Under the pieces are notes generated by a model that searched no databases, was not told the origin of the DNA, and saw nothing but the letters and a program-made list of their open reading frames with translations. Positions 45,205 through 52,802 of a stretch of 64,000 bases of DNA are shown here, one piece after another. Each line of letters opens with the position of its first letter. The first letter of the stretch is position 1. The DNA is from Myroides odoratus (lineage in GTDB: Bacteria; Bacteroidota; Bacteroidia; Flavobacteriales; Flavobacteriaceae). The position numbers and the translations under genes are program-made. The DNA lies in contig NZ_LROZ01000013.1 of assembly GCF_001549985.1 (NCBI RefSeq), forward strand, positions 1-64,000, given 5' to 3'.

Positions 45205-47649
45205 TTACTCTTCAAAAAAAATTCTTTTAACTCTTTGAGATACACTTGTTATAATCTCGTATGGAATCGTCTGAATAGCCTCTGCTATTATTGTAGTTGG
45301 CAAATCTTCTCCAAAAATAATCACCTCATCACCTTCATGACAATGAATGTCTGTTACATCGACCATTAACATGTCCATACAAATTGATCCTGTTATTGGT
45401 GCTTTTTTATTTTGGATTAGAACATACCCTCCATTACTTCCCCATATACGGTGAATACCATCCGCATATCCAATGGGAACCGTTGCAATCTTCGTTGGAT
45501 GTTCCGCTCTAAAACGACGCCCATACCCTACACTCTCAGCAGTATTTATTTCTTTCACTTGCATGATACGCGTTTTTAACGTTCCTACATTGCGCAATTG
45601 TTTCATTTCCTCTGCGTCATTCCCGATACCATACAGTCCAATACCCAAACGAACCATATCCATTTGATAAGACGCATAATTGAAAATACCCGAAGTATTC
45701 AAAATATGTAAAATCGGTTCTATCTGTAATTGCTCCTTAATATAAGTACTACTTTTTTCAAACAACTCCATTTGTCCTAAAGTGAAATCTTGATAGATAG
45801 CCATATCACTAGACGATAGATGTGAAAAAACAGATTTCACTGCCACGCCATTGGTGTGTTTTAAAATCGCAATCAGTTCATCCAACTCTGCTGTAACAAA
45901 TCCATGGCGATGCATTCCTGTTTCTACCTTAATATGTATAGGATATTGATATGCATTTTTTTCACGCACGATTTGAAGAAAAGCTTGTAGTTCTCGAATC
46001 GAATAAATCTCTGGTTCTAAATCATAAGCAAGCATAGCGGAAAAAGCGCTAATCTCCGGATTCATCACAATAATATTTGTTTTGATTCCCGCTTTGCGCA
46101 ATGCGATTCCCTCATCCGCAAAAGCCACTCCTAAGTAACTGACTTTTTCATGCTCCAATAACTTGGCAATTTCTACGCTGCCATGTCCATAACCAAACGC
46201 CTTCACCATAACCATGGTTTTTGTTTCTGGCTTTAATTTAGAGCGATAGAAATTTAAGTTATGTCGAATGGCGGTAAGGTTGATCTCCAATACCGTTTCA
46301 TGCGTTTTTTCTTCTAGCAAACTAACAATTTTATCAAAGCGAAAACCACGGGCTCCTTTTACTAAAATGGTTTCATCGACAAATTCATCCATGGATACTT
46401 TTTGCAGAAATTCATCTGTAGAAGCAAAGAAACGCATTGCAGCAGAATCTTTGCCATATTGACCAATTTCTTCCCCAATGCAAATCACTTTTCCGATTTG
46501 ATAACTCTTCAATAAATGATTGACTTGTTGATATAATTCTTGAGGTTCTAGTCCACTGTGAAAAACATCTGAAAGGATTACTGTTTTATTCGCATTACTT
46601 CGATGCTTTTCTAAAAAGTCTAAGGCAATACTCAACGATTGAAAATCGGAGCTATAAGCATCATCAATAATCGAACAGTTATTGATTCCCTTTTTTACTT
46701 GCAAGCGCAATTCAACTGCATATAACTTTTTAATACGTGCTTGTATGGTCTCGATGGGATACTTCATCACCAACAGAGTTAAGATACAAGTCATGCAATT
46801 GCGAATTGCAAATTCATCCGTAAAAGGAAGTGTTACGGTGAACGTTTCTACCTTATTATATAGTAAAACTAACTCATCTGCTTTTACCTGCCCATATAAT
46901 ACTGAATTTGAATCAGTTAAACTCCAATCGATAAATGTAATTTTTGGAGGTAATACAGCGATAATTCGGCTGTCTTTTTCACCAATTACAATAGGTGTAT
47001 TGGCAAACAATTGCATCTTTTCTTGGATCTTCTGTTCTTCATTTTCAAATCCATCTTGATGTTCACTGGTAATCGAGGTAATAATTCCCAACGTTGGTTG
47101 AACAATGGGCTGCAAATGTTTCATCTCATCAATCGTCGATATTCCAACTTCAAACAAACCAATGGTATGTTGCTCTGCCATCCCAAATACTGATAAAGGA
47201 ACTCCAGTTTGTGAGTTGTAACTCTTCGGGCTTTTGATAATAAAATATTCATTGCTCAGCAGGAAATTCAACCATTCTTTGACGACGGTTTTTCCTCTAC
47301 TACCCGTTATTCCCACCACGGGAATATCAAATTTCTGACGATGCCAAGTGGCCGCTTGTTGCAGCGCATGTAACGTATCTTGTACCACAAAATACGTTAC
47401 CCCTGGCTGCTGTATTATTTTTGTTTGATCGGATACCACAAAGTAAGTAACTCCCAATCGAATAAGTTCATCAATATAGGCATGTCCGTCGTGATTTTGT
47501 CCAACTAATGCGAAAAACAAGGTTGTACTATCATTCAAAAGCGTTCTGCTGTCTACAGAAACACGATTAATTTCGAAGTGCTCTACTTCCTTATCTCCAA
47601 CTACCTCAGCATGTAGATAAGCACAGAAATCTGCAGTAACAATATTCAT
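45205..47649 (-). CDS. bifunctional UDP-MurNAc-tripeptide:D-Ala-D-Ala ligase / alanine racemase
   Basis: 814 residues. The N-terminal half (about 1-440) is MurF: VVGITGSRGKTVVKEWL P-loop, SYNSQTGVPLSVFGM, the HxxGxxE-type segment and a C-terminal domain with VKGARGFRFDKIV. The C-terminal half (about 450-814) is alanine racemase: MVMVKAFGYGHGSVEIA with the PLP lysine, MHRHGFV, RLGIGLYGIG and the tyrosine block GYGRRFRAEHPTKIATVPIGYADGIHR. This fusion is characteristic of Bacteroidota. It couples D-Ala supply to its use in peptidoglycan precursor synthesis. A -7 element TACCTTTG lies at 47682-47675. Confidence 0.95.
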   Translation of the reverse strand: MNIVTADFCAYLHAEVVGDKEVEHFEINRVSVDSRTLLNDSTTLFFALVGQNHDGHAYIDELIRLGVTYFVVSDQTKIIQQPGVTYFVVQDTLHALQQAATWHRQKFDIPVVGITGSRGKTVVKEWLNFLLSNEYFIIKSPKSYNSQTGVPLSVFGMAEQHTIGLFEVGISTIDEMKHLQPIVQPTLGIITSITSEHQDGFENEEQKIQEKMQLFANTPIVIGEKDSRIIAVLPPKITFIDWSLTDSNSVLYGQVKADELVLLYNKVETFTVTLPFTDEFAIRNCMTCILTLLVMKYPIETIQARIKKLYAVELRLQVKKGINNCSIIDDAYSSDFQSLSIALDFLEKHRSNANKTVILSDVFHSGLEPQELYQQVNHLLKSYQIGKVICIGEEIGQYGKDSAAMRFFASTDEFLQKVSMDEFVDETILVKGARGFRFDKIVSLLEEKTHETVLEINLTAIRHNLNFYRSKLKPETKTMVMVKAFGYGHGSVEIAKLLEHEKVSYLGVAFADEGIALRKAGIKTNIIVMNPEISAFSAMLAYDLEPEIYSIRELQAFLQIVREKNAYQYPIHIKVETGMHRHGFVTAELDELIAILKHTNGVAVKSVFSHLSSSDMAIYQDFTLGQMELFEKSSTYIKEQLQIEPILHILNTSGIFNYASYQMDMVRLGIGLYGIGNDAEEMKQLRNVGTLKTRIMQVKEINTAESVGYGRRFRAEHPTKIATVPIGYADGIHRIWGSNGGYVLIQNKKAPITGSICMDMLMVDVTDIHCHEGDEVIIFGEDLPTTIIAEAIQTIPYEIITSVSQRVKRIFFEE

Positions 47650-47704
47650 TAATTAGTCTTTATTCATTTGGATACAAAGGTAAACAGAGTGGACATTTTG
47701 ACCG

Positions 47705-48067
47705 CTATAAATTGCATTTAATATACGCCCATCCCTCTTCTTGTTTTTCAATAATAGCAATCAATCCCGAAGGAACATAAGCCACATGTTCTATAATATC
47801 ATCTTTCTCTATTTGACGTACGCGAATTGTATTTTCACAAGCAAAAAATTGAACGCCTTTTTGAATGGCTTGTTTCAACGCATCGCCTACCATCGTTTTC
47901 GTTTTTCTTACCATTCCAATAGCCGGACCATGCACAACCACATGGATTTCTACCTCATCTCCCCAATGGTTAATCACATTCGTTACATAGGTCATTAAAG
48001 CGTTTTGTTCATTGATATTTTCTGTATTCATTTGAAAAACAACTCTATGTTTCTTTCCTGTATTCAT
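47705..48067 (-). CDS. DsrE-like small protein of the sulfur locus
   Basis: 120 residues. Alpha/beta fold of the DsrE/DsrF family: HRVVFQMNTENINEQNALMTYVTNVI, VHGPAIGMVRK, and a conserved Cys in FFACENTIRV, the position used as sulfur carrier in relatives. It probably accepts or passes sulfane sulfur. It is divergent from the YeeE gene across a 202-base region containing a Crp-type operator. A minus-strand TATATTTA (48109-48102) is a likely -7 element. Confidence 0.78.
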   Translation of the reverse strand: MNTGKKHRVVFQMNTENINEQNALMTYVTNVINHWGDEVEIHVVVHGPAIGMVRKTKTMVGDALKQAIQKGVQFFACENTIRVRQIEKDDIIEHVAYVPSGLIAIIEKQEEGWAYIKCNL

Positions 48068-48195
48068 AATTCTACTAGTTTAATTTTTGTTTTTTGTTGA
48101 TTAAATATAAAGCTACTAAATCCTTTTTCATTATCCGATATTTTCTTTTGTTTTTTATAGCTATTGCATGTTCTTCTTCCTCAATTTGAATGGAA

Positions 48196-48211
48196 TGTAT
48201 CAAAAGTTACT
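48196..48211. promoter_or_regulatory. Crp/Fnr-type operator upstream of the YeeE pair
   Basis: TGTATC-AAAA-GTTACT, two mismatches from the perfect palindrome TGTAAC-N4-GTTACA found at 50771-50786. Its centre lies 36.5 bases upstream of the last base of a -7-like element GAAATTTG (48233-48240), the same distance as at the second site, corresponding to about -41.5. No -33 TTG exists at this promoter. Binding by the Crp/Fnr protein encoded at 49338 is inferred. Confidence 0.65.
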
Positions 48212-48269
48212 GTACACCAATAAAATAATGTAGAAATTTGCCCTATATAAAATTAAATAGACTTGTTTT

Positions 48270-48830
48270 ATGCATTGGATTTATGAACCTTGGCCTTGGT
48301 ATATTGGTGGAATATTTATTGCTACAACCTTAGTACTACTCCTTTTTATGGGAAAAACATTTGGTTTTTCTTCCAATTTACGAACGATATGTTCCATGAT
48401 GGGCGCTGGAAAAACCTGTGACTTTTTCTGTTTTAACTGGAAAGCTCAAACGTGGAATTTACTCTTCTTAGTAGGAACTATACTAGGTGGTTTTATCGCC
48501 TATCACTTTTTAAGTGTAGACGCTGCAGCTATTCCTTTAGGAGAAAATACCATCACAAAATTGAACGAATTGGGATTTGAAAGTGCAGGCAAAGCCTATG
48601 TTCCTCTAGAATTATTTAGCAACGATGCCTTTTCCTCTATCAAAACCATACTATTGCTTTTAGTTGCTGGTTTTTTGGTCGGTTTTGGATCGAGATATGC
48701 AGGTGGATGTACTTCTGGACATGCCATTTCGGGCTTGAGTAACTTCCAATTGCCTTCTCTCATCGCTGTTCTTGGATTCTTTATTGGTGGACTAATTATG
48801 GTTCATCTCATTTTTCCTTTCTTATTTTAA
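48270..48830 (+). CDS. YeeE/YedE-family sulfur-compound transporter, half-size, first subunit
   Basis: 186 residues, four or five hydrophobic segments. The conserved selectivity motif GGCTSGHAISG is at about 147-157, with its Cys expected to relay thiosulfate or polysulfide sulfur. A second Cys-containing segment lies in RTICSMMGAGKTCDFFCF at 46-63. Half-size YeeE proteins pair with a second half (next gene). The ATG at 48270 lies about 25 bases after the predicted start. It is first of the sulfur operon, activated presumably from the operator at 48196-48211. Confidence 0.85.
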   Translation: MHWIYEPWPWYIGGIFIATTLVLLLFMGKTFGFSSNLRTICSMMGAGKTCDFFCFNWKAQTWNLLFLVGTILGGFIAYHFLSVDAAAIPLGENTITKLNELGFESAGKAYVPLELFSNDAFSSIKTILLLLVAGFLVGFGSRYAGGCTSGHAISGLSNFQLPSLIAVLGFFIGGLIMVHLIFPFLF

Positions 48831-48841
48831 TTGCATCAAAA

Positions 48842-49255
48842 ATGAAAAAACTAGCTTACTTAGTTGTCGGTATATTATTTGGCATTGGTATGTTCAAATC
48901 AGGAGCAGCTTCTTGGTTTAGAATCTATGAAATGTTTCAATTTGACAGCTTCCACATGTATGGAATCATGGGTACAGCCCTTACATTAGCTGTAATGGCC
49001 ACCCTAATTATAAAAAAGAAAAAGATGAAGGACTTCTCTGGGAATCCCATTATCTTTCCCCCTAAAGAAAAGAGTATTCCTCGTTATTTAATTGGCGGCG
49101 CATGCTTTGGATTAGGTTGGGCACTTGGCGGTGCTTGTCCTGGCCCTATGTTTGCTTTATTAGGCGCTGGTTTTTACCCCATTATCATTGCAATTATTGG
49201 GGCTTTAGCAGGAACTTGGTTTTATGGATTGGTCAAAAAATGGTTGCCCCATTAA
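48842..49255 (+). CDS. YeeE/YedE-family sulfur-compound transporter, half-size, second subunit
   Basis: 137 residues, four hydrophobic segments. The conserved motif is GLGWALGGACPGPMFALLG, matching the second-half Cys motif GACPGP of the family. It lies 11 bases after the first subunit and the two probably form one transporter resembling full-length YeeE/TsuA, which carries thiosulfate. A DUF6691-type assignment fits the length. Confidence 0.85.
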   Translation: MKKLAYLVVGILFGIGMFKSGAASWFRIYEMFQFDSFHMYGIMGTALTLAVMATLIIKKKKMKDFSGNPIIFPPKEKSIPRYLIGGACFGLGWALGGACPGPMFALLGAGFYPIIIAIIGALAGTWFYGLVKKWLPH

Positions 49256-49281
49256 AAATTAGATACAGATGTTCTCCTATT

Positions 49282-49312
49282 TTTGATACCTAAACCATTT
49301 ATACTATCTTTA
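49282..49312 (+). promoter_or_regulatory. promoter of the Crp/Fnr regulator gene
   Basis: TTTG (49282-49285), 19 bases, TATCTTTA (49305-49312): a good -33/-7 pair, without a Crp-type palindrome. It contrasts with the two operator-bearing promoters of the same locus, which lack a -33 box. Confidence 0.6.
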
Positions 49313-49337
49313 AATCCAAACAACGAGAGGAGTTATT

Positions 49338-49973
49338 ATGGGACATATTATTAGAGAGAAATACCGCAATCTTTTTGAAGAAAAATTGCTAGATGAAATC
49401 ATTGAAGTATCTACAATTAAAGATTTTACAGAAGGAGAACGCTTAATGGAAATTGGGGAATACATCAAAAAAATTCCTTTATTATTATCTGGTGCAATCA
49501 AAATTATACGCGAAGATCAAAAAGAAGGAGAGATTGTACTGTACTATATTGAAGAAGGAGATACGTGTGCGATGACCTTAACGTGTTGTTTAGGAGAGAC
49601 GAAGAGTCAAGTGCGTTCGATTGCAGAGAAAGACGGGAGCGTCATCTTAGTTCCTGTAAGTAAAATGGACGACTGGCTCGTTCGTTATAAAAGCTGGCGC
49701 AACTTTGTTTTAAACAGCTACAACAACAGAATGAATGAGTTGTTAGTTGCTGTTGACAGTCTGGCTTTTATGAATATGGAAGAACGCTTATGCAAATTAC
49801 TCCAAGACAAAGCTAAAATCTACAACAGCAAATTCATTCACAATACACACCAAGAACTCGCTGATGAATTGAATACCTCCCGAGTTGTGATCTCTCGTAT
49901 TTTAAAGACGTTAGAAAATAAAGGAATCATTCGTTTAAATAGAAAATACATCGAATTACTCCAAAACACGTAA
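49338..49973 (+). CDS. Crp/Fnr-family transcriptional regulator of the sulfur locus
   Basis: 211 residues. An N-terminal cyclic-nucleotide-binding-like beta roll (GERLMEIGEYIKKIPLLLSGAIKI, EIVLYYIEEGDTCAMTLTCC) is followed by the long dimer helix and a winged helix-turn-helix, THQELADELNTSRVVISRILKTLENKGII. The TCC pair in CAMTLTCCLGE is a candidate thiol sensor of persulfide or redox state, though that is inference. It is flanked by transporter and persulfide genes and is likely the activator acting at 48196 and 50771. The tauE-like gene starts 3 bases after its stop. Confidence 0.87.
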   Translation: MGHIIREKYRNLFEEKLLDEIIEVSTIKDFTEGERLMEIGEYIKKIPLLLSGAIKIIREDQKEGEIVLYYIEEGDTCAMTLTCCLGETKSQVRSIAEKDGSVILVPVSKMDDWLVRYKSWRNFVLNSYNNRMNELLVAVDSLAFMNMEERLCKLLQDKAKIYNSKFIHNTHQELADELNTSRVVISRILKTLENKGIIRLNRKYIELLQNT

Positions 49974-49976
49974 ACT

Positions 49977-50768
49977 ATGGATATAGAAATTGTCGGTTAT
50001 GCTTTAGCTCTTTTAGTTGGTATTTCACTGGGCTTAATTGGCAGTGGAGGGTCTATCTTAACGGTGCCTATCTTGGTGTATATTTTAAAGATAGAGCCTT
50101 TTTTAGCAACCGCCTATTCTCTATTTATTGTTGGCTCGACTGCTTTAGTTGGAGGTGTACAGAATGCCATTAATCGCAAGGTAAACTACAAGTTGGTCGT
50201 GCTCTTTGGTCTCCCCTCTCTACTGGCCGTTTATGTAATGCGGGCGTATGTATTGCCTTTAGTTCCTAATGTAATCGCTATTGGGTCACTGAATCTATCC
50301 AAGAATGTAGTGCTCATGGTGCTTTTTGCCCTCGTGATGTTTGCATCCGCTATGAAAATGATTCGCCCCAAAGCCATAATCCAAAATCAAACACAATCCC
50401 AACCTCAACAAACTCAATTGATTCTACAAGGAATTCTCATTGGAATAGTTGCAGGAACCGTAGGGGCTGGTGGAGGTTTTCTAATTATTCCGGCCTTAAT
50501 TTTATTTGCCAATATCAGTATGAAAGAAGCGGTGGGCACCTCCTTATTTATCATCGCGATTCAATCGTTATTCGGTTTTTTAGGCGATGTTAGCAATCCG
50601 CTACTAGATTGGAACTTATTACTGACATTCAGTGCAATTTCCATCGTTGGAATATTTCTGGGGATATTTCTAACGCGTTATATCCCAGATAATAACTTAA
50701 AAAAAGGATTTGGCTATTTTGTATTACTAATGGCCCTATACATTTTTAGCAAAGAAGTGTTTTTCTAG
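49977..50768 (+). CDS. TauE/SafE (TSUP) family sulfite/sulfur-anion exporter
   Basis: 263 residues with eight or so hydrophobic segments and two glycine-rich repeats, SLGLIGSGGSILTVPILVYIL and GIVAGTVGAGGGFLIIPALILF, as in the TSUP family. These export sulfite, sulfoacetate or related anions. Next to the persulfide dioxygenase, export of sulfite made by that enzyme is the likely job. Cotranscribed with the Crp/Fnr regulator. Confidence 0.87.
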   Translation: MDIEIVGYALALLVGISLGLIGSGGSILTVPILVYILKIEPFLATAYSLFIVGSTALVGGVQNAINRKVNYKLVVLFGLPSLLAVYVMRAYVLPLVPNVIAIGSLNLSKNVVLMVLFALVMFASAMKMIRPKAIIQNQTQSQPQQTQLILQGILIGIVAGTVGAGGGFLIIPALILFANISMKEAVGTSLFIIAIQSLFGFLGDVSNPLLDWNLLLTFSAISIVGIFLGIFLTRYIPDNNLKKGFGYFVLLMALYIFSKEVFF

Positions 50769-50770
50769 TT

Positions 50771-50786
50771 TGTAACTTTGGTTACA
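50771..50786. promoter_or_regulatory. Crp/Fnr-type operator upstream of the persulfide dioxygenase
   Basis: TGTAAC-TTTG-GTTACA, a perfect 16-base palindrome of Crp/Fnr half-site size. Its centre (50778.5) is 36.5 bases before the last base of the -7-like TACTTTTA (50808-50815), about -41.5, a class II activator position. No -33 TTG is present at the correct spacing. Confidence 0.72.
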
Positions 50787-50843
50787 GCACAATTCAAAAC
50801 ATCTTCTTACTTTTACTATATCAATTAAAAATAAACACGACTT

Positions 50844-52271
50844 ATGAAGATAGAACAAATTTATACTGGATGTCTAGCACAAGGTGCTTACTATATAGAG
50901 AGTAATGGCGAAGTGGCTATTATTGACCCCCTACGTGAAGTACAACAATACGTAGACAAAGCAACAAAAGATCAAGCGACAATCAAATACATATTCGAAA
51001 CGCATTTTCATGCTGATTTCGTGAGTGGACACGTTACTTTAGCTGAAAAAACAGGAGCTCCAATTGTGTATGGACCTAATGCTAATCCAACATTTAAAGC
51101 ACATATTGCTACAGATGGTGAAGTATTTAAATTGGGGAATATTACAATTACAGCGCTACATACACCCGGGCATACCATGGAAAGTACCACTTATCTATTA
51201 AAAGATGAAAACGGGAAAGATCATGCTATTTTCACAGGTGATACGCTTTTCTTAGGTGATGTAGGTCGTCCTGATTTAGCACAAAAGGCAGCTAGTTTAA
51301 CACAAGAACAATTAGCCGCTACGTTATACCACAGTTTGCGCGATAAAATCATGCCTTTAGCGGATGATGTTATTGTTTATCCAGCACATGGAGCAGGATC
51401 TGCTTGTGGAAAAAACTTGAGCAAAGAAACGGTAGGAACATTAGGGGACCAAAAACAAAACAATTATGCTTTACGTGCAGATATGACGGAAGCAGAGTTT
51501 GTCAAAGAGGTAACGGATGGTTTATTACCCCCTCCTGCTTATTTTCCATTAAATGTCAAATTAAACAAAGAAGGATACGAAAACGTGGAGCATATCATCA
51601 GCAACAATAAAGCTTTACAACCCAACGATTTTGAAGTATTAGCCGATGAATCGGGTGCTTTATTACTTGATGTTCGATCAGCGACTGATTTTGCACAAGG
51701 GCATATTCCAGGGTCTATTTTTATTGGATTAGATGGCCAATTTGCACCATGGGTAGGAGCGTTAATCACAGATATTAAACAACCTATTTTAATCATTGCG
51801 CCTGAAGGACGTGAACAAGAATGTATCATCCGTTTATCTCGTGTGGGCTATGACAATTCGTTAGGTTATTTAGCAGGTGGTTTCAACGCATGGAAAAATG
51901 CAGGCAAAGAATATGATACGATTCAACAAGTAACAGCAAATGAGTTAGAAGCAGCCATGCAAGCAGGAGATATCTCTATTTTTGACGTAAGAAAACCAGG
52001 AGAATACGCTTCCGCTCATATTGATTACAAAAACCTTAATCATACCCCGTTAGATTTCTTAAATGATCATCTAGCAGCATTCCCAACAACAGGTCATTTT
52101 TACATTCACTGTGCGGGAGGATATCGCTCGCTAATTGCGGCTTCTATCTTGAAAGCAAGAGGATACCACAATATGATTGATGTAATTGGCGGATTTGGCG
52201 CGATTAAAAATACAGGTATTGCTTTAGCAGACAACAGCTGTACCTCTACTTGTTCTTCCAATTTAAAATAA
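50844..52271 (+). CDS. persulfide dioxygenase (MBL fold) fused to two rhodanese domains
   Basis: 475 residues. Residues 1-240 are a metallo-beta-lactamase-like persulfide dioxygenase with metal ligands in THFHADFVSGH (53-63), HTPGHTMES, FTGDTLFLGDVGRPD and PAHGAGS. The first rhodanese domain (about 265-350) has APEGRE (near 318) where the active Cys loop should be, so it is a pseudo-rhodanese. The second (about 370-460) has an intact HCAGGYRS loop with Cys near 423. The C-terminus ends NSCTSTCSSNLK. The layout matches CstB of Staphylococcus, which oxidises low-molecular-weight persulfides. Upstream operator at 50771-50786; thioredoxin follows. Confidence 0.9.
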   Translation: MKIEQIYTGCLAQGAYYIESNGEVAIIDPLREVQQYVDKATKDQATIKYIFETHFHADFVSGHVTLAEKTGAPIVYGPNANPTFKAHIATDGEVFKLGNITITALHTPGHTMESTTYLLKDENGKDHAIFTGDTLFLGDVGRPDLAQKAASLTQEQLAATLYHSLRDKIMPLADDVIVYPAHGAGSACGKNLSKETVGTLGDQKQNNYALRADMTEAEFVKEVTDGLLPPPAYFPLNVKLNKEGYENVEHIISNNKALQPNDFEVLADESGALLLDVRSATDFAQGHIPGSIFIGLDGQFAPWVGALITDIKQPILIIAPEGREQECIIRLSRVGYDNSLGYLAGGFNAWKNAGKEYDTIQQVTANELEAAMQAGDISIFDVRKPGEYASAHIDYKNLNHTPLDFLNDHLAAFPTTGHFYIHCAGGYRSLIAASILKARGYHNMIDVIGGFGAIKNTGIALADNSCTSTCSSNLK

Positions 52272-52276
52272 AAACA

Positions 52277-52594
52277 ATGACAAAATTTGAAACGTTAATT
52301 CAATCCGATCAATTTGTACTGGTTGACTTTTTCGCTACTTGGTGCGGCCCTTGTAAAATGCAGGCTCCTGTACTAGAAGAAGTAAAAGCCCAACTACAAG
52401 ATGAGATTACAATTATCAAAATTGACGTAGATAAAAATCAAGCGCTAACGGCGCAATACAGTACCCAATACAACATGAGAGGCGTTCCAACCTTACTATT
52501 ATTTCGAGCAGGCAAACTCTTATGGAAACAATCAGGCTATACGGATAAACAAACCTTGTTGCATTATTTTAACGAGTATAAAAACAAGTACTAA
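52277..52594 (+). CDS. thioredoxin of the sulfur operon
   Basis: 105 residues from the ATG at 52277, 5 bases after the dioxygenase; a start at 52250 would lie inside that gene. The active site WCGPC is intact at 22-26, with the cis-Pro motif RGVPTLLLF. It probably reduces persulfide or rhodanese intermediates made by the preceding enzyme. It shares the GKLLWKQSG ending with the Cys-lacking homolog at 7740-8033. Terminator follows. Confidence 0.92.
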   Translation: MTKFETLIQSDQFVLVDFFATWCGPCKMQAPVLEEVKAQLQDEITIIKIDVDKNQALTAQYSTQYNMRGVPTLLLFRAGKLLWKQSGYTDKQTLLHYFNEYKNKY

Positions 52595-52629
52595 TCCGTT
52601 CACCCTTGTTTTTCTGAATAAAATCATTG

Positions 52630-52660
52630 AGCACTTAGCTAACGCTAGGTGCTTTTTTTA
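52630..52660 (+). terminator. intrinsic terminator after the sulfur operon
   Basis: AGCACTTAGC/GCTAGGTGCT stem with one wobble and a short loop, followed by seven T residues. Confidence 0.82.
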
Positions 52661-52802
52661 TATCTAGTTAATATACCTAAAAACCTAAATATTTGTTAAT
52701 GAGTAACAAAAAATTTAAAACAACTACTAATCTTTAAGGATTGGTATGACGAATATCAATTCAACTAATATTTACAACCCAAACTATTATAAAACAATTT
52801 AA

